Counted from the first letter of the stretch, positions 8,534 through 17,542 are shown. The stretch: 64,000 nucleotides of DNA from Sphingosinicella sp963974575 (GCF_963974575.1 NZ_CAXBBQ010000003.1:62001-126000), one strand, 5' to 3'. A program made the numbers and translations. The notes: generated by a model not told the origin, from the sequence alone.

Positions 8534-9415
8534 CTAGAGGTTGAAGCCCCGCTCCACACGGACCGTCCCCGCTTCAACGCGGGCGAGCGCGACAGGCACT
8601 GCGTCCAGCATCGCGACCACAAGTCCGTCCGGTTCGGGACGTCCGGCGAGCGTCTGGCCCGATTTGAGCCGGGCCGCTTCGCCGGGGTTGACCGTCAGAG
8701 CCGGGATGTCGTCCAGCCCCACGGTCAGCGGCAACAGTGCCGCTATAAGGCGCTGCTCCATAGCGAGTTCGCCGAGTTTGTCCAGCGATATCGCGCGTTC
8801 CAGGCCGAACGGGCCGGCCTTCGTGCGCCGCAGCATGACGACGTGTCCGACCGTACCGAGCGCCTCCGCAATGTCGCGCGCAAGGCTCCGCACATAGGTA
8901 CCCTTCGAGCTGGACACGGAGAACGTTGCCGTCTCCCCGTCCGTCTCCAGCAGCTGCAGCGCGTGGATCGTCACCGCGCGCGGCGGCAGCACAACGACCT
9001 CGCCGGCGCGCGCGCGGGCATAGGCCCGTTCGCCGTCCACCTTCAGTGCCGAATATGCAGGTGGGCGCTGTTCTATGAGGCCGGTAAAGCGCGGTAGGAT
9101 CGCCTCGATCGCCGCGCGCGAAGGCCGCACGTCCGATGTCGCCACCACGGCGCCTTCGGCATCCTCGGTTTCCGTCGCGACGCCGAAGCGAACCGTGAAG
9201 TCGTAAGCCTTGTCGCCGTTCAGCATCCGGCCCGTGAGCTTGGTGGCCTCACCGAGCGCGATCGGCAGCACGCCCGTTGCGAGCGGATCGAGCGTACCGC
9301 CGTGGCCGATTTTCGGCTTCGGCAGCCCGGCCTGCCGCCACAGCCGCTTCACAGCGGCAACGCCCTGCGCCGAGGTCAGCCCCAGCGGCTTGTCTAGAAT
9401 GATCCAGCCGTTCAC
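8534..9415 (-). CDS. truB: tRNA pseudouridine(55) synthase
   Basis: Makes pseudouridine at position 55 of the T-loop of tRNAs. The 293-aa length fits. The catalytic region HGGTLDPLATGVLPIALGEA (residues 39-58, Asp as nucleophile) is intact; YDFTVRFGVATETEDAEG and the RPPAYSALKVDGERAY motif follow, and SSKGTYVRSLARDI is the third conserved block. The N-terminus MNGWIILDKPLGLTSAQ is typical, supporting the ATG at 9415. It lies between a small secreted-protein gene and rpsO. Confidence 0.97.
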   Translation of the reverse strand: MNGWIILDKPLGLTSAQGVAAVKRLWRQAGLPKPKIGHGGTLDPLATGVLPIALGEATKLTGRMLNGDKAYDFTVRFGVATETEDAEGAVVATSDVRPSRAAIEAILPRFTGLIEQRPPAYSALKVDGERAYARARAGEVVVLPPRAVTIHALQLLETDGETATFSVSSSKGTYVRSLARDIAEALGTVGHVVMLRRTKAGPFGLERAISLDKLGELAMEQRLIAALLPLTVGLDDIPALTVNPGEAARLKSGQTLAGRPEPDGLVVAMLDAVPVALARVEAGTVRVERGFNL

Positions 9416-9446
9416 CGGGCGGCTTTAACGCCCGCCGAACTGCCTG

Positions 9447-9845
9447 TCAGTCTTCTTTACTGTCGTCGGACTTTTCGGCCTTCGCCTTTTTGCCCGGGTC
9501 TTCGGCCGTCACAAGGCTTTGCAGCTGGCAGGTGCGGCCATCGACGAGAATCTGCCCGAACTTGTCGAGCGTACCCGTGCCCTTGGTGATGAAGCCGATC
9601 TTGGTCGCGAAGCTCAGCCCCATGCACGGTCCCATCGTCTCGGCATAGTACCAGCGCCCGGTCTGACCTTCGATATAGAGCGCATGGTCGTTTTCAGCGC
9701 GGAAATTTCGGATGCCGGTGGTGTCGGCAAACGGAATGCGCGCCTCTTCGCCAAGCTTTGCGTGCGGTTCGGCCGCGCTCGCCGGAACGGCGGAAAGGAG
9801 CGCGGCGACGACGCCCGCTCCCGCAGCATGGAAAATGGTCTTCAT
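9447..9845 (-). CDS. Small secreted protein, DUF6491-like
   Basis: A 132-aa exported protein of unknown function. The start at 9845 opens a Sec signal peptide (MKTIFHAAGAGVVAALLSAVPASA, cleaved before AEPHAK); an upstream in-frame start would only add a basic stretch. The mature part has a conserved-looking GPCMGLSFATKIGF segment with a second Cys 40 residues later (GRTCQL), suggesting one disulfide, and a lysine/aspartate-rich tail. The pattern resembles the DUF6491 family of sphingomonads, by memory of the motif only. Its place between tdk and truB inside a translation operon is unexpected. Confidence 0.72.
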   Translation of the reverse strand: MKTIFHAAGAGVVAALLSAVPASAAEPHAKLGEEARIPFADTTGIRNFRAENDHALYIEGQTGRWYYAETMGPCMGLSFATKIGFITKGTGTLDKFGQILVDGRTCQLQSLVTAEDPGKKAKAEKSDDSKED

Positions 9846-9882
9846 GCTCTGTCTCCTTCGCCCTGCTTTTCCCACCCGCCAA

Positions 9883-9921
9883 CTGAACGACGACTGAGCG
9901 GCAAGGTCAGTTCCCGTTCAG
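9883..9921. repeat. Two-tier inverted repeat at the tdk stop codon
   Basis: CTGAACG (9883-9889) pairs with CGTTCAG (9915-9921) and, after a symmetrical 3-nt internal loop, ACTGA (9893-9897) pairs with TCAGT (9907-9911) around a 9-nt loop. The outer arm contains the tdk stop codon. No U tract follows on the minus strand, so it looks like an RNA processing or stability structure rather than a simple terminator. Confidence 0.55.
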
Positions 9922-10496
9922 GACGCGAGACGCTCCAGAAAATGCTTCCGGCAGAGCGCGATGTAGCGGTCGTTGCCACCGATATCGGTCTGCGCACCCT
10001 CACGCACCGGTGTTCCGTCAGCAGCGACACGCAGGTTCATCGTCGCCTTGCGCCCGCATTCGCACACGGATTTCAGCTCGACGAGCTTGTCGGCAATCGC
10101 GAGCAGCCGCGCGCTCCCTTCGAACAGTTCGCCGCGGAAATCGGTGCGGAGACCATAGGCGAGCACCGGAATACCGAGCCGGTCGCATACCGCCGCGAGC
10201 TGATCGACCTGCTTGCGGCTAAGGAACTGCGCCTCATCGACCAGCACGCAACCGATCGGCGCCGCGCCGTGTTCGGCCGAAATGATGACGTCGAGATCGG
10301 TATCGTCCGAGAAGGGAATCGCCTCGGCCTCGAGCCCGATCCGCGAATTGATGCGCCCCCGCCCGCCGCGATCGTCGACCGCCGCCGTGAACAGCAACGT
10401 CCGCATCCCGCGTTCCACATAGTTGAAGCTCGATTGCAGCAGCGTCGTCGATTTCCCCGCGTTCATCGACGCGAAGTAGAAATACAGCTTCGCCAT
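9918..10496 (-). CDS. tdk: Thymidine kinase
   Basis: Phosphorylates thymidine to dTMP in the pyrimidine salvage pathway. The 192-aa protein has the type II thymidine kinase layout: P-loop SMNAGKSTTLLQ (residues 10-21), VLVDEAQFLSR (about 85-95, Walker B), and a zinc site made from CECGRKA (about 140) and a later CRKHF near the C-terminus. It overlaps the rbfA stop by 1 bp (TGATG), which indicates coupled translation. A salvage kinase here is not part of the usual nusA-infB operon. Confidence 0.95.
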   Translation of the reverse strand: MAKLYFYFASMNAGKSTTLLQSSFNYVERGMRTLLFTAAVDDRGGRGRINSRIGLEAEAIPFSDDTDLDVIISAEHGAAPIGCVLVDEAQFLSRKQVDQLAAVCDRLGIPVLAYGLRTDFRGELFEGSARLLAIADKLVELKSVCECGRKATMNLRVAADGTPVREGAQTDIGGNDRYIALCRKHFLERLAS

Positions 10497-10882
10497 CAGT
10501 CTTCGAGGTCGCGCGCCACCTTGGGGTCGCGCAGCAGCGCGTCGATGCGCCCGGCAACCTCGTAGCTCTCGTCGAGCCGAAACTTCAGCTCGGGCGTGTA
10601 TTTGGTGGACATCGACCGCGCCACCTCGCCGCGCAGGAACTTCGCATTGCGGCGAAGCGCGGCAAGCACTTCATCGTCGTCACCGCCGAGCGCCTTCACG
10701 AAGGCGGTGGCGATGCGGAGGTCCGGCGAGACGCGCACTTCACTCACGGAGACGATATGCGTTTCGAGCACCGGATCGCGCACCTCACCGCGGCCGAGCA
10801 CGCCCGCCAGCACATGGCGCACCTGCTCGCCGATCCGCAGCAGCCGGACCGATTTGCCTTCGGGGGTCTGCATCTGGCGCAT
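10496..10882 (-). CDS. rbfA: 30S ribosome-binding factor RbfA
   Basis: Cold-adaptation and 16S rRNA maturation factor that binds the immature 30S subunit. The 128-aa chain has the family core RIGEQVRHVLAGVL, VSVSEVRVSPDLRIATAFV and a closing ARSMSTKYTPELKFRLDESY, the type II KH fold. The ATG at 10882 lies 20 bp after infB; a second ATG three codons in is an alternative start. The infB-rbfA order is the standard one. Confidence 0.96.
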   Translation of the reverse strand: MRQMQTPEGKSVRLLRIGEQVRHVLAGVLGRGEVRDPVLETHIVSVSEVRVSPDLRIATAFVKALGGDDDEVLAALRRNAKFLRGEVARSMSTKYTPELKFRLDESYEVAGRIDALLRDPKVARDLED

Positions 10883-10902
10883 AGGCGTCCCGCGCGAACG
10901 CC

Positions 10903-13425
10903 CTAGAGCGTCCGCTCGCGCTCCTCGACCTCGAACGTTTCAAGGTAATCGCCCGCCTTGATATCCGTGGTGGCTTCCAGCGTGACACCGCATTCGAGGC
11001 CTGCTCGCACTTCGGCAACGTCGTCCTTGAAGCGGCGCAACGAGGAGACCGAACCGTTGTAGATGATGACATCGTCACGCATGACACGCGCCTTGAGCGC
11101 CTTGCGGATGAAGCCTTCGAGGACGAGCAGACCGGCGGCCTTGCCGTGCTTGCCCGCCTGGAACACCTCGCGGATTTCGGCGCGCCCGACCACGTGTTCG
11201 ATCTTCTCGGGGCCGAGCTGGCCGGCCATCGCCGCCTTCACATCGTCCACGAGATCGTAGATCACGTCGTAGTATTTGAGCGCGACGCCGCGCTGCTCGG
11301 CGATCTCGCGCGCCTTGGCATTGGCGCGCACGCCAAAGCCGATGATCGGTGCGCCCGAAGCGCCCGCCAGCGTCACATCGGATTCGGTGATGCCGCCGAC
11401 GCCCGAATGCAGCACGCGGGCCTTGATGTCGTCGGTGGAGATCCTGTTCACCGCCGCCACGATCGCCTCGACCGAACCCTGCACGTCACCCTTGACGATG
11501 AGCGGGTATTCCAGCGCCTGCTTTTCCTTGAGCGCCGAGAACATCGTTTCGAGGTTCGCAGGCGCCTGCGTCGTGCGCTTGCGCTGCACAACCGAAGCGC
11601 GATACGCCGCGATCTCGCGGGCGCGCGCTTCGTTTTCCACGACCGCGAACACATCGCCTGCCATCGGCGTGCCGGAAAGACCGAGCACCTCGACGGGCTT
11701 GGACGGGCCGGCTTCCTTCACCTGCACGCCGCGATCGTCGACGAGCGCACGCACCTTGCCCCACTCGGCGCCGACGACGAAGATGTCGCCGACACGAACG
11801 GTGCCGCGGCTGACGAGCACGGTCGCGACAGGACCGCGGCCCTTGTCGAGCTTCGCCTCGATCACCGTGCCTTCGCCCGGACGGTTCGGATTGGCCTTCA
11901 GTTCCAGAAGCTCGGCCTGCAACAGGATTGCGTCGAGCAGCTTGTCGAGGTTCGTCTTCTTGAGCGCCGAGACCTCCACATCCTGCACGTCGCCGCCCAT
12001 GTCCTCGACGACGACTTCGTGCTGCAGCAGTTCCTCGCGGACCTTCTGCGGCTTGGAGCCCGGCTTGTCGCTCTTGTTGATCGCAACGATCAGCGGCACG
12101 CCTGCGGCCTTTGTATGGCTGATCGCCTCGATCGACTGCGGCTTCAGTCCGTCGTCGCCCGCGACCACCAGCACGACGATGTCGGTGACGTTCGCACCAC
12201 GGCCGCGCATCTCGGTGAACGCTTCGTGGCCGGGCGTGTCGAGGAAGGTGACGATGTCGCCGGTGGCAACCTTCACCTGATACGCGCCGATATGCTGCGT
12301 GATGCCTCCGGCTTCGCCCGAGACGACATCGGTGCCGCGCAGCGCGTCGAGCAGCGACGTCTTGCCGTGATCGACGTGACCCATGATGGTGACGACCGGC
12401 GGACGCGGCAGCAGATCGCCCGTGTTGTCCGCCTCGCCTTCGAGGCCGATTTCAACGTCCGAATCGCTGACGCGCTTGATGTTGTGTCCGAACTCGGTGA
12501 CGAGCAGCTCGGCCGTGTCCTGGTCGATGGTCGTGTTGATCGTCGCCATCGAGCCCATCTTGAACAGCGACTTCACAAGGTCGGCGCCCTTCTCGGCCAT
12601 GCGGTTCGCGAGTTCCTGCACGGTGATCGCCTCGGGGACGACCACGTCGCGCACCTGCTTCGCCTGATTGGCACCGCCGATGTGCGCGCGGCGCTCTTTC
12701 TCGCGCGCGCGGCGAAGCGCGGCGAGGCTGCGGGCGCGGCCGTTCTCGTCGCCTTCGAGTGCGCGCGTAACGGTGAGCTTGCCTGAACGGCGATGATCCT
12801 CTCCGCGTCCGCGCGCGGGCTTCGGCGCTTCCTTGCGCACAGGCAGCGGCGGGCCGCGGCGAACACCGCGATTACTCTCGTCGTCCGCAGCCTCGCGCTT
12901 TGCCGTCGGCGCGGGTGCAACCGGGGTCGCGGCGGCCTGGGGTTCAGGCGCAGGCGCAGGCTCGGGCGCCGCAGGCTCGGCTTCGCGGGCTTCTTCCTCG
13001 CGGCGCTTTTCCTCCGCACGGCGGCGTTCGGCCTCGGCGGCCTCGGCGCGCATCGTCTCCTCGCGGCGGCGCTGGTCTTCCAGCATCTGGAGACGCGCTT
13101 CCTCGGCCTCGCGCAGAAGCTGAGCTTGCCGCTCCTGACGCGACATCAGGTCGTTCGGCGGCGCAACAGGCCGCGGCTTCGGCGCTTCGACAACAGGCTT
13201 CGGCGGCGCCGCGACAGGTGCGGGCGCCTCGGGCGCCGCTTCCACGACCGGCGTTTCCTCGGGTGCGCCATCGGGCCGTCCGAGCACACGCCGACGCTTC
13301 ACCTCGACGACGACGGACTTGGTCCGGCCGTGGCTGAAGCTCTGCTTGACCTTGCCGACGTCGACCGTGCGCTTGATTCCAAGCGGTGCACGCGCGCCCA
13401 GCTTCGGTTTGTTATCGTCGCTCAT
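10903..13425 (-). CDS. infB: Translation initiation factor IF-2
   Basis: GTPase that places initiator tRNA on the 30S subunit. At 840 aa it is full length. Residues 1-50 hold the alphaproteobacterial N-terminal element, 50-235 is a long charged Ala/Glu/Arg-rich and Pro-rich linker with predicted coiled coil (EAEERLQ-like repeats), and the IF2-N domain follows. The G domain shows GHVDHGKTSLLDALRGT (about residue 347), DTPGHEAF, and NKSDKPG. Domain II and the C-terminal fMet-tRNA-binding domain (IYNGSVSSLRRFKDDV) complete it. It lies 9 bp after the ylxR-type gene. Confidence 0.98.
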   Translation of the reverse strand: MSDDNKPKLGARAPLGIKRTVDVGKVKQSFSHGRTKSVVVEVKRRRVLGRPDGAPEETPVVEAAPEAPAPVAAPPKPVVEAPKPRPVAPPNDLMSRQERQAQLLREAEEARLQMLEDQRRREETMRAEAAEAERRRAEEKRREEEAREAEPAAPEPAPAPEPQAAATPVAPAPTAKREAADDESNRGVRRGPPLPVRKEAPKPARGRGEDHRRSGKLTVTRALEGDENGRARSLAALRRAREKERRAHIGGANQAKQVRDVVVPEAITVQELANRMAEKGADLVKSLFKMGSMATINTTIDQDTAELLVTEFGHNIKRVSDSDVEIGLEGEADNTGDLLPRPPVVTIMGHVDHGKTSLLDALRGTDVVSGEAGGITQHIGAYQVKVATGDIVTFLDTPGHEAFTEMRGRGANVTDIVVLVVAGDDGLKPQSIEAISHTKAAGVPLIVAINKSDKPGSKPQKVREELLQHEVVVEDMGGDVQDVEVSALKKTNLDKLLDAILLQAELLELKANPNRPGEGTVIEAKLDKGRGPVATVLVSRGTVRVGDIFVVGAEWGKVRALVDDRGVQVKEAGPSKPVEVLGLSGTPMAGDVFAVVENEARAREIAAYRASVVQRKRTTQAPANLETMFSALKEKQALEYPLIVKGDVQGSVEAIVAAVNRISTDDIKARVLHSGVGGITESDVTLAGASGAPIIGFGVRANAKAREIAEQRGVALKYYDVIYDLVDDVKAAMAGQLGPEKIEHVVGRAEIREVFQAGKHGKAAGLLVLEGFIRKALKARVMRDDVIIYNGSVSSLRRFKDDVAEVRAGLECGVTLEATTDIKAGDYLETFEVEERERTL

Positions 13426-13434
13426 TCGTACCCT

Positions 13435-14088
13435 TCACAACTCAAGTCCAGCGGGCGGTTCATCGCCCTCAATTTCGATTCCGCCCTGCAGGCCGAGATA
13501 CGCGCGCCAGCGGCCAACCACAGATTCGACGCGAAGCGCCGCCTGCCGGTCGCGGACCGCGGCGTGTACCACATTGGCCTGCCCGAGCGCCAAGGACAAT
13601 TCATCCCGGCCCGCCGGCAAGGCGATTGCTTTGGCCTTTCCGCCCGCCGAATGCAACCGCTGCGCCAGCTTGCGCACACCGTCGGGGGCCGCGTCGGCGG
13701 CGTGCAGCACAAGCCGCGCCTCACCGTTGTCCACCGCCCCTGCGATGCGGTCGCTGCCGAGCAGCAGATTGCCCGCGCGAAGCTCCAGCCCGAGCCGATC
13801 GAGCGCCGCGCGTTTCAGCCCGGCCTCGATGCGATCCGCCATGCCTTCTGGCACGCGTTTCACATCGCCCTTGAAGGCACGTTGCAGCGCCCCCTTCAGC
13901 TTGCCCTTGGCCTCGGCTTCCGCAACGAGCGCACGGTCGGGCGTCACCCACGCGCCGCGGCCCGGCGCACGCGCGCCGATGTCCGGCAGAACCTCGCCGT
14001 CGGGGGAAAGAGCGAGCCGCACCAGTGCGTCCCGCCCTTCGCGCTCACCGCTTATTATGCAGCGACGTTCGGGCTCATGCTTCGGCAT
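13435..14088 (-). CDS. YlxR-domain RNA-binding protein with L7Ae-like C-terminal part
   Basis: A 217-aa protein. The N-terminal 80 residues are a YlxR (DUF448) domain with RRCIISGE at residues 8-15, LVRLALSPDGEVLPDI and GRGAWVTP, a fold that binds RNA. The second half (from about 95) has an L7Ae-like pattern (LELRAGNLLLGSDRI, ARLVLHAADAA, AIALPAGRDELSLALGQ). This fusion is usual in alphaproteobacteria, where the gene stands between nusA and infB, as here. The start at 14088 is chosen over one nine codons upstream because MPKHEPERRCI aligns with the family; it overlaps nusA by 14 bp. Confidence 0.88.
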   Translation of the reverse strand: MPKHEPERRCIISGEREGRDALVRLALSPDGEVLPDIGARAPGRGAWVTPDRALVAEAEAKGKLKGALQRAFKGDVKRVPEGMADRIEAGLKRAALDRLGLELRAGNLLLGSDRIAGAVDNGEARLVLHAADAAPDGVRKLAQRLHSAGGKAKAIALPAGRDELSLALGQANVVHAAVRDRQAALRVESVVGRWRAYLGLQGGIEIEGDEPPAGLEL

Positions 14089-15634
14089 CCGCGGGTGCGT
14101 CCTCCCCGGATGCATCTTCGCCCTCGAACCAGTGGGCGCGGGCCGCCATGATGATGCGGTTGCCGTCTGCCTCGCTGAGGCCGTACTCCTTGAGCACGCC
14201 CTCGCGCTTGGAGACGAGTTCGTCGGTCGCGAGATCGCCGAGATCGTCGAGCGTCTTGATGCCCGCCTTGCCGAGCGTCACGAGCATCTTCTCGGAGAGC
14301 CCTTCGATCGCCGCCAGCGCGTCCTCGACACCGAGCGACCGGCGCTCCTCGCGGGCTGCGGCTTCGCGGCGTTCCAGCCCCTCGGTGGCGCGATTCTGCA
14401 GCTCGCCCGCGAGATCCTCGTCGAAGCCCTCGATCGCGGCGAGCTCCTCGGTCTCGACGTATGCGACTTCCTCAAGCTCCGTGAAGCCCTCGGCGACGAG
14501 CAGCTGCGCGAGCGTCTCGTCCACATCGAGTTCGTTCATGAACAGCTCGGAGCGCTCGACGAATTCCTTCTGGCGGCGCTCGCTCTCGTCAGCCTCGGTC
14601 ATGATGTCGATCTGGTGACCGGTGAGCTGGCTTGCAAGGCGCACGTTCTGGCCGCGACGGCCGATGGCGAGCGAAAGCTGGTCGTCAGGAACGACCACCT
14701 CGATACGCTGCTCTTCCTCGTCGATCACGACCTTCGCCACTTCGGCGGGCTGCAGCGCGTTCACCACGAAGGTCGCGATGTCGGGCGACCAGGGGATGAT
14801 GTCGATCTTCTCGCCCTGCAGTTCCTGCACGACCGCCTGTACGCGGCTGCCCTTCATGCCGACGCACGCGCCGACCGGATCGATCGACGAATCGCGGCTG
14901 ATGACGCCGATCTTCGCGCGGCTACCAGGATCGCGCGCGACCGCCTTGATCTCGATGATGCCGTCGTAGATTTCCGGCACTTCCTGCGCGAACAGCTTCT
15001 TCATGTATTCGCCTGCCGCGCGCGACAGGAAAATCTGCGGGCCGCGGTTTTCGCGGCGCACGTCCTTGATGAGGCACCGCACGCGGTCGTTCACGCGCAG
15101 GATTTCACGCGGGATCTGCTGGTCGCGGCGAATGACGCCCTCGGCCCGGCCGAGGTCGACGACGACGTGGCCGAACTCGACACGCTTGACGACGCCCGTC
15201 GTCACCTCGTTCACACGGTCCTTGAATTCCTCATACTGACGCTCGCGCTCGGCATCGCGCACCTTCTGCACGATCACCTGCTTGGCCGCCTGGGCGGCAA
15301 TGCGGCCGAATTCGATCGGCGGCAGCGGATCGACGACGAAGTCGCCGATGGCGCTCTTCTTGTCGCGCTTCTGTGCGTCCACAAGGCTGATCTGTTTGAA
15401 ATGATCTTCCGGCGCCTCGACCACTTCGAGCACACGCCAAAGGCGCATTTCGCCCGAGACCGGATCGATCTTCGCGCGGATGTCGTTCTCGGCGCCGTAG
15501 CGGGCGCGAGCAGCGCGCTGGATGGCCTCTTCCATCGCCTCGATCACGATCATGCGATCAATCGACTTCTCACGCGCAACAGCATCGGCAATTGCCAGCA
15601 GCTCGGCCTTGTTGGCGGAAATCGCGGTGGCCAT
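14075..15634 (-). CDS. nusA: Transcription termination/antitermination factor NusA
   Basis: RNA polymerase-associated elongation factor controlling pausing, termination and antitermination. The 519-aa chain has the N-terminal polymerase-binding domain (to about 130), an S1 domain (GVVKRVEFGHVVVDLGRAEGVI), two KH domains (IGVISRDSSIDPVGACVGMKG, as two blocks; LAIGRRGQNVRLASQLTG), and a C-terminal helix-hairpin-helix pair. The tail is acidic (EGEDASGEDAPADAEA). It overlaps the rimP stop by 1 bp (TGATG). Confidence 0.97.
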   Translation of the reverse strand: MATAISANKAELLAIADAVAREKSIDRMIVIEAMEEAIQRAARARYGAENDIRAKIDPVSGEMRLWRVLEVVEAPEDHFKQISLVDAQKRDKKSAIGDFVVDPLPPIEFGRIAAQAAKQVIVQKVRDAERERQYEEFKDRVNEVTTGVVKRVEFGHVVVDLGRAEGVIRRDQQIPREILRVNDRVRCLIKDVRRENRGPQIFLSRAAGEYMKKLFAQEVPEIYDGIIEIKAVARDPGSRAKIGVISRDSSIDPVGACVGMKGSRVQAVVQELQGEKIDIIPWSPDIATFVVNALQPAEVAKVVIDEEEQRIEVVVPDDQLSLAIGRRGQNVRLASQLTGHQIDIMTEADESERRQKEFVERSELFMNELDVDETLAQLLVAEGFTELEEVAYVETEELAAIEGFDEDLAGELQNRATEGLERREAAAREERRSLGVEDALAAIEGLSEKMLVTLGKAGIKTLDDLGDLATDELVSKREGVLKEYGLSEADGNRIIMAARAHWFEGEDASGEDAPADAEA

Positions 15635-16170
15635 CAGTCGTCTTCCTCTTCTTCTTCGTCTAACGCGTCGACGCCCTCGCTGGAGAGCGGCTTCGTTGCC
15701 TTGATGAGATCATCGGTCAACACCAGCTTCGCGCCGGCGATATTTGCAAACGGCACGGCGGTCTCGCCGAGTCCCTCGACCGCGATGCGTACCATAGCAT
15801 CATCGAGACCGAGAATGTGCCCCTGAAGTCGCTTCCGCCCCTCCAGCAGTTCGGTGAGCTGGAACTTCGCGACATATCCGGCCCAGTCGGCGAAATCCTG
15901 AAGCCGGGTCAGCGGCCGGTCGATGCCGGGCGAACTCACTTCGAGATGATATTCGTCCGCAATCGGATCGACCTCGTCGAGCATGTCCGACACGCGGCGG
16001 CTGAGCGCCGCGCACTGATCGATGGTGAGCTGCCGTGTCGCGGGATCTTCCGCCATCACCTGCAGCGTCAGCCCGCCAGCACCCTTCATCAGCGCGACAC
16101 GCACGAGATCGAATCCCATCGCGGTTGCGATCGGCTCCACCAGTACCTCGAGCGCTTTTGTATCCGTCAA
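15634..16170 (-). CDS. rimP: Ribosome maturation factor RimP
   Basis: Needed for 30S subunit assembly. The 178-aa protein shows the family core: GFDLVRVALMKG at residues 19-30, MAEDPATRQLTIDQCAALSR, and the signature YHLEVSSPGIDRPLTRLQDF (about 90-109), followed by an Sm-like C-terminal domain. The end is an acidic run (DALDEEEEEDD). It is the first gene of the nusA-infB operon, with a readable promoter 94-122 bp upstream. Confidence 0.95.
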   Translation of the reverse strand: MTDTKALEVLVEPIATAMGFDLVRVALMKGAGGLTLQVMAEDPATRQLTIDQCAALSRRVSDMLDEVDPIADEYHLEVSSPGIDRPLTRLQDFADWAGYVAKFQLTELLEGRKRLQGHILGLDDAMVRIAVEGLGETAVPFANIAGAKLVLTDDLIKATKPLSSEGVDALDEEEEEDD

Positions 16171-16206
16171 ACTCCAGCCTCCCTAGCGGATACGACCCTT
16201 CGGCGC

Positions 16207-16227
16207 CGGTCCCGAACCTTGGAACCG
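16207..16227 (-). other. Hairpin in the rimP leader
   Basis: On the minus strand CGGTTCC pairs with GGGACCG (one G-U pair) around the 7-nt loop AAGGTTC. It lies about 37 bp before the rimP start and downstream of the predicted promoter, so it would be in the mRNA leader. A role in controlling the operon is possible but is inference only. Confidence 0.4.
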
Positions 16228-16263
16228 ACCTCCGCTTGGACTACCCATGTGGAGAATGCCGCC

Positions 16264-16292
16264 CATATAGGCGTAAAGCCCGCGCCCTGCAA
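16264..16292 (-). promoter_or_regulatory. Sigma-70-type promoter of the rimP-nusA-infB operon
   Basis: On the minus strand a -35 element TTGCAG (16292-16287) and a -10 element TATATG (16269-16264) are separated by exactly 17 bp, pointing at rimP. Transcription would start near 16257 and give a leader of about 87 nt that includes the hairpin at 16207-16227. Confidence 0.6.
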
Positions 16293-16387
16293 GAGAGGCC
16301 GCCCGGGGAGCGCCATAGGCATTTGTCAGTGGCCAAACATCTGGCTAGCCTGCGGCCATTCCCCCGAATGTTGGAGACATTGCTGCA

Positions 16388-17539
16388 ATGATCCGCTCCC
16401 TATCCGCGCTCGCCTTTGCTTCCGCGCTCGGCCTTGCCGCCTGCGGCGCGAACGGCACCGCCGCCGGCGACAACGCCGACACCGCTCCGGCCGCCACGGC
16501 AAAGAACGGCAAACCCTTCACCGCCGCCGAAATGGGCACGTTCGAAGAGCCGTGGGCGCTCGCGTTCCTCCCCGATGGCCGCCTTCTCGTCACCGAGAAG
16601 AAGGGCGTCCTGAAGCTCGTCCGCCTTGGCGGCGAAACGGTCGATGTCGCGGGTGTGCCCAAGGTCGATTACGGCGGTCAGGGCGGTCTCGGCGACGTCG
16701 CGGTGCACCCGGATTTCGCAAACAACGGCTATATTTATCTCAGCTTCGCCGAAGCCGGCGACGGCAACACACGTGGCGCGGCCGTGGCGCGCGGCAAGCT
16801 GGTGCTGGATGGTGCGCCCCGCATCGAAGGCCTGCAGGTGATCTGGCGGCAGGAACCCAAGGTCACAGGACGCGGCCATTACGGCCACCGAATCGCCTTC
16901 GGCCCCGATGGCATGATGTACGTGTCGAGCGGCGAGCGGCAGAAGTTCGACCCCGCGCAGGACCTCACCGCAAACCTCGGCAAGATCGTGCGCCTTTCCG
17001 ACACGGGCATGATCCCGTCGGACAATCCGTTTTACGATCAAGGCCGCGTGAAGGCGCAGGTCTGGGCCTACGGCATCCGCAATCCGCTCGGCATCGATTT
17101 CGATAGCGAAGGGCGCCTGTGGGAAATGGAAATGGGCCCGGCCGGGGGCGACGAATTGAACCTGATCCGGAAAGGCGTGAACTACGGCTACCCGAAGGTT
17201 TCCAACGGCGACCATTATGACGGCACGCCGATCCCCGACCACAAGCCCGGCGACGGCTTCGAACCGCCCAAGGTGTTCTGGAACCCCGTGATCTCGCCCT
17301 CAAGCCTGCTCATCTACAAGGGCGACCTGTTCCCCGACTGGAAAGGCGATGCCTTCATCGGCGCGCTTTCTGGCGAGGCTCTGATTCGCGTCGACCTTGA
17401 CGGCGAAACCGCGACCAAGGCGGACGAGTGGCCGATGGACGCCCGCATCCGTGCCGTCGAGCAAGGCCCGGACGGCGCGATCTGGCTGCTCGAGGACGGT
17501 AGGAACGGCCGCCTGTTGAAGCTCACGCCTGCGTCTTGA
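16388..17539 (+). CDS. PQQ-dependent aldose sugar dehydrogenase-like lipoprotein
   Basis: A six-bladed beta-propeller of the soluble glucose dehydrogenase / YliI (Asd) family, which oxidises aldoses with PQQ in the periplasm. The 383-aa protein has a lipoprotein signal with lipobox LAAC (Cys at about 19), so it is probably membrane-anchored. Family motifs are LPDGRLLVTEKKG, YGGQGGLGDVAVHPDF, GHYGHRIAFGPDGMMYVSSGE and EMEMGPAGGDELNLI, containing the PQQ-contacting His and Arg positions. The gene stands alone on the plus strand, convergent with the enoyl-CoA hydratase gene (3 bp apart). No PQQ synthesis genes are in the window. Confidence 0.88.
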   Translation: MIRSLSALAFASALGLAACGANGTAAGDNADTAPAATAKNGKPFTAAEMGTFEEPWALAFLPDGRLLVTEKKGVLKLVRLGGETVDVAGVPKVDYGGQGGLGDVAVHPDFANNGYIYLSFAEAGDGNTRGAAVARGKLVLDGAPRIEGLQVIWRQEPKVTGRGHYGHRIAFGPDGMMYVSSGERQKFDPAQDLTANLGKIVRLSDTGMIPSDNPFYDQGRVKAQVWAYGIRNPLGIDFDSEGRLWEMEMGPAGGDELNLIRKGVNYGYPKVSNGDHYDGTPIPDHKPGDGFEPPKVFWNPVISPSSLLIYKGDLFPDWKGDAFIGALSGEALIRVDLDGETATKADEWPMDARIRAVEQGPDGAIWLLEDGRNGRLLKLTPAS

Positions 17540-17542
17540 GCC

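Noticed and set aside
16171..16387. A tRNA gene ahead of rimP
   Set aside because: No acceptor stem, D-arm or T-loop pattern can be fitted; the hairpin there is too small.
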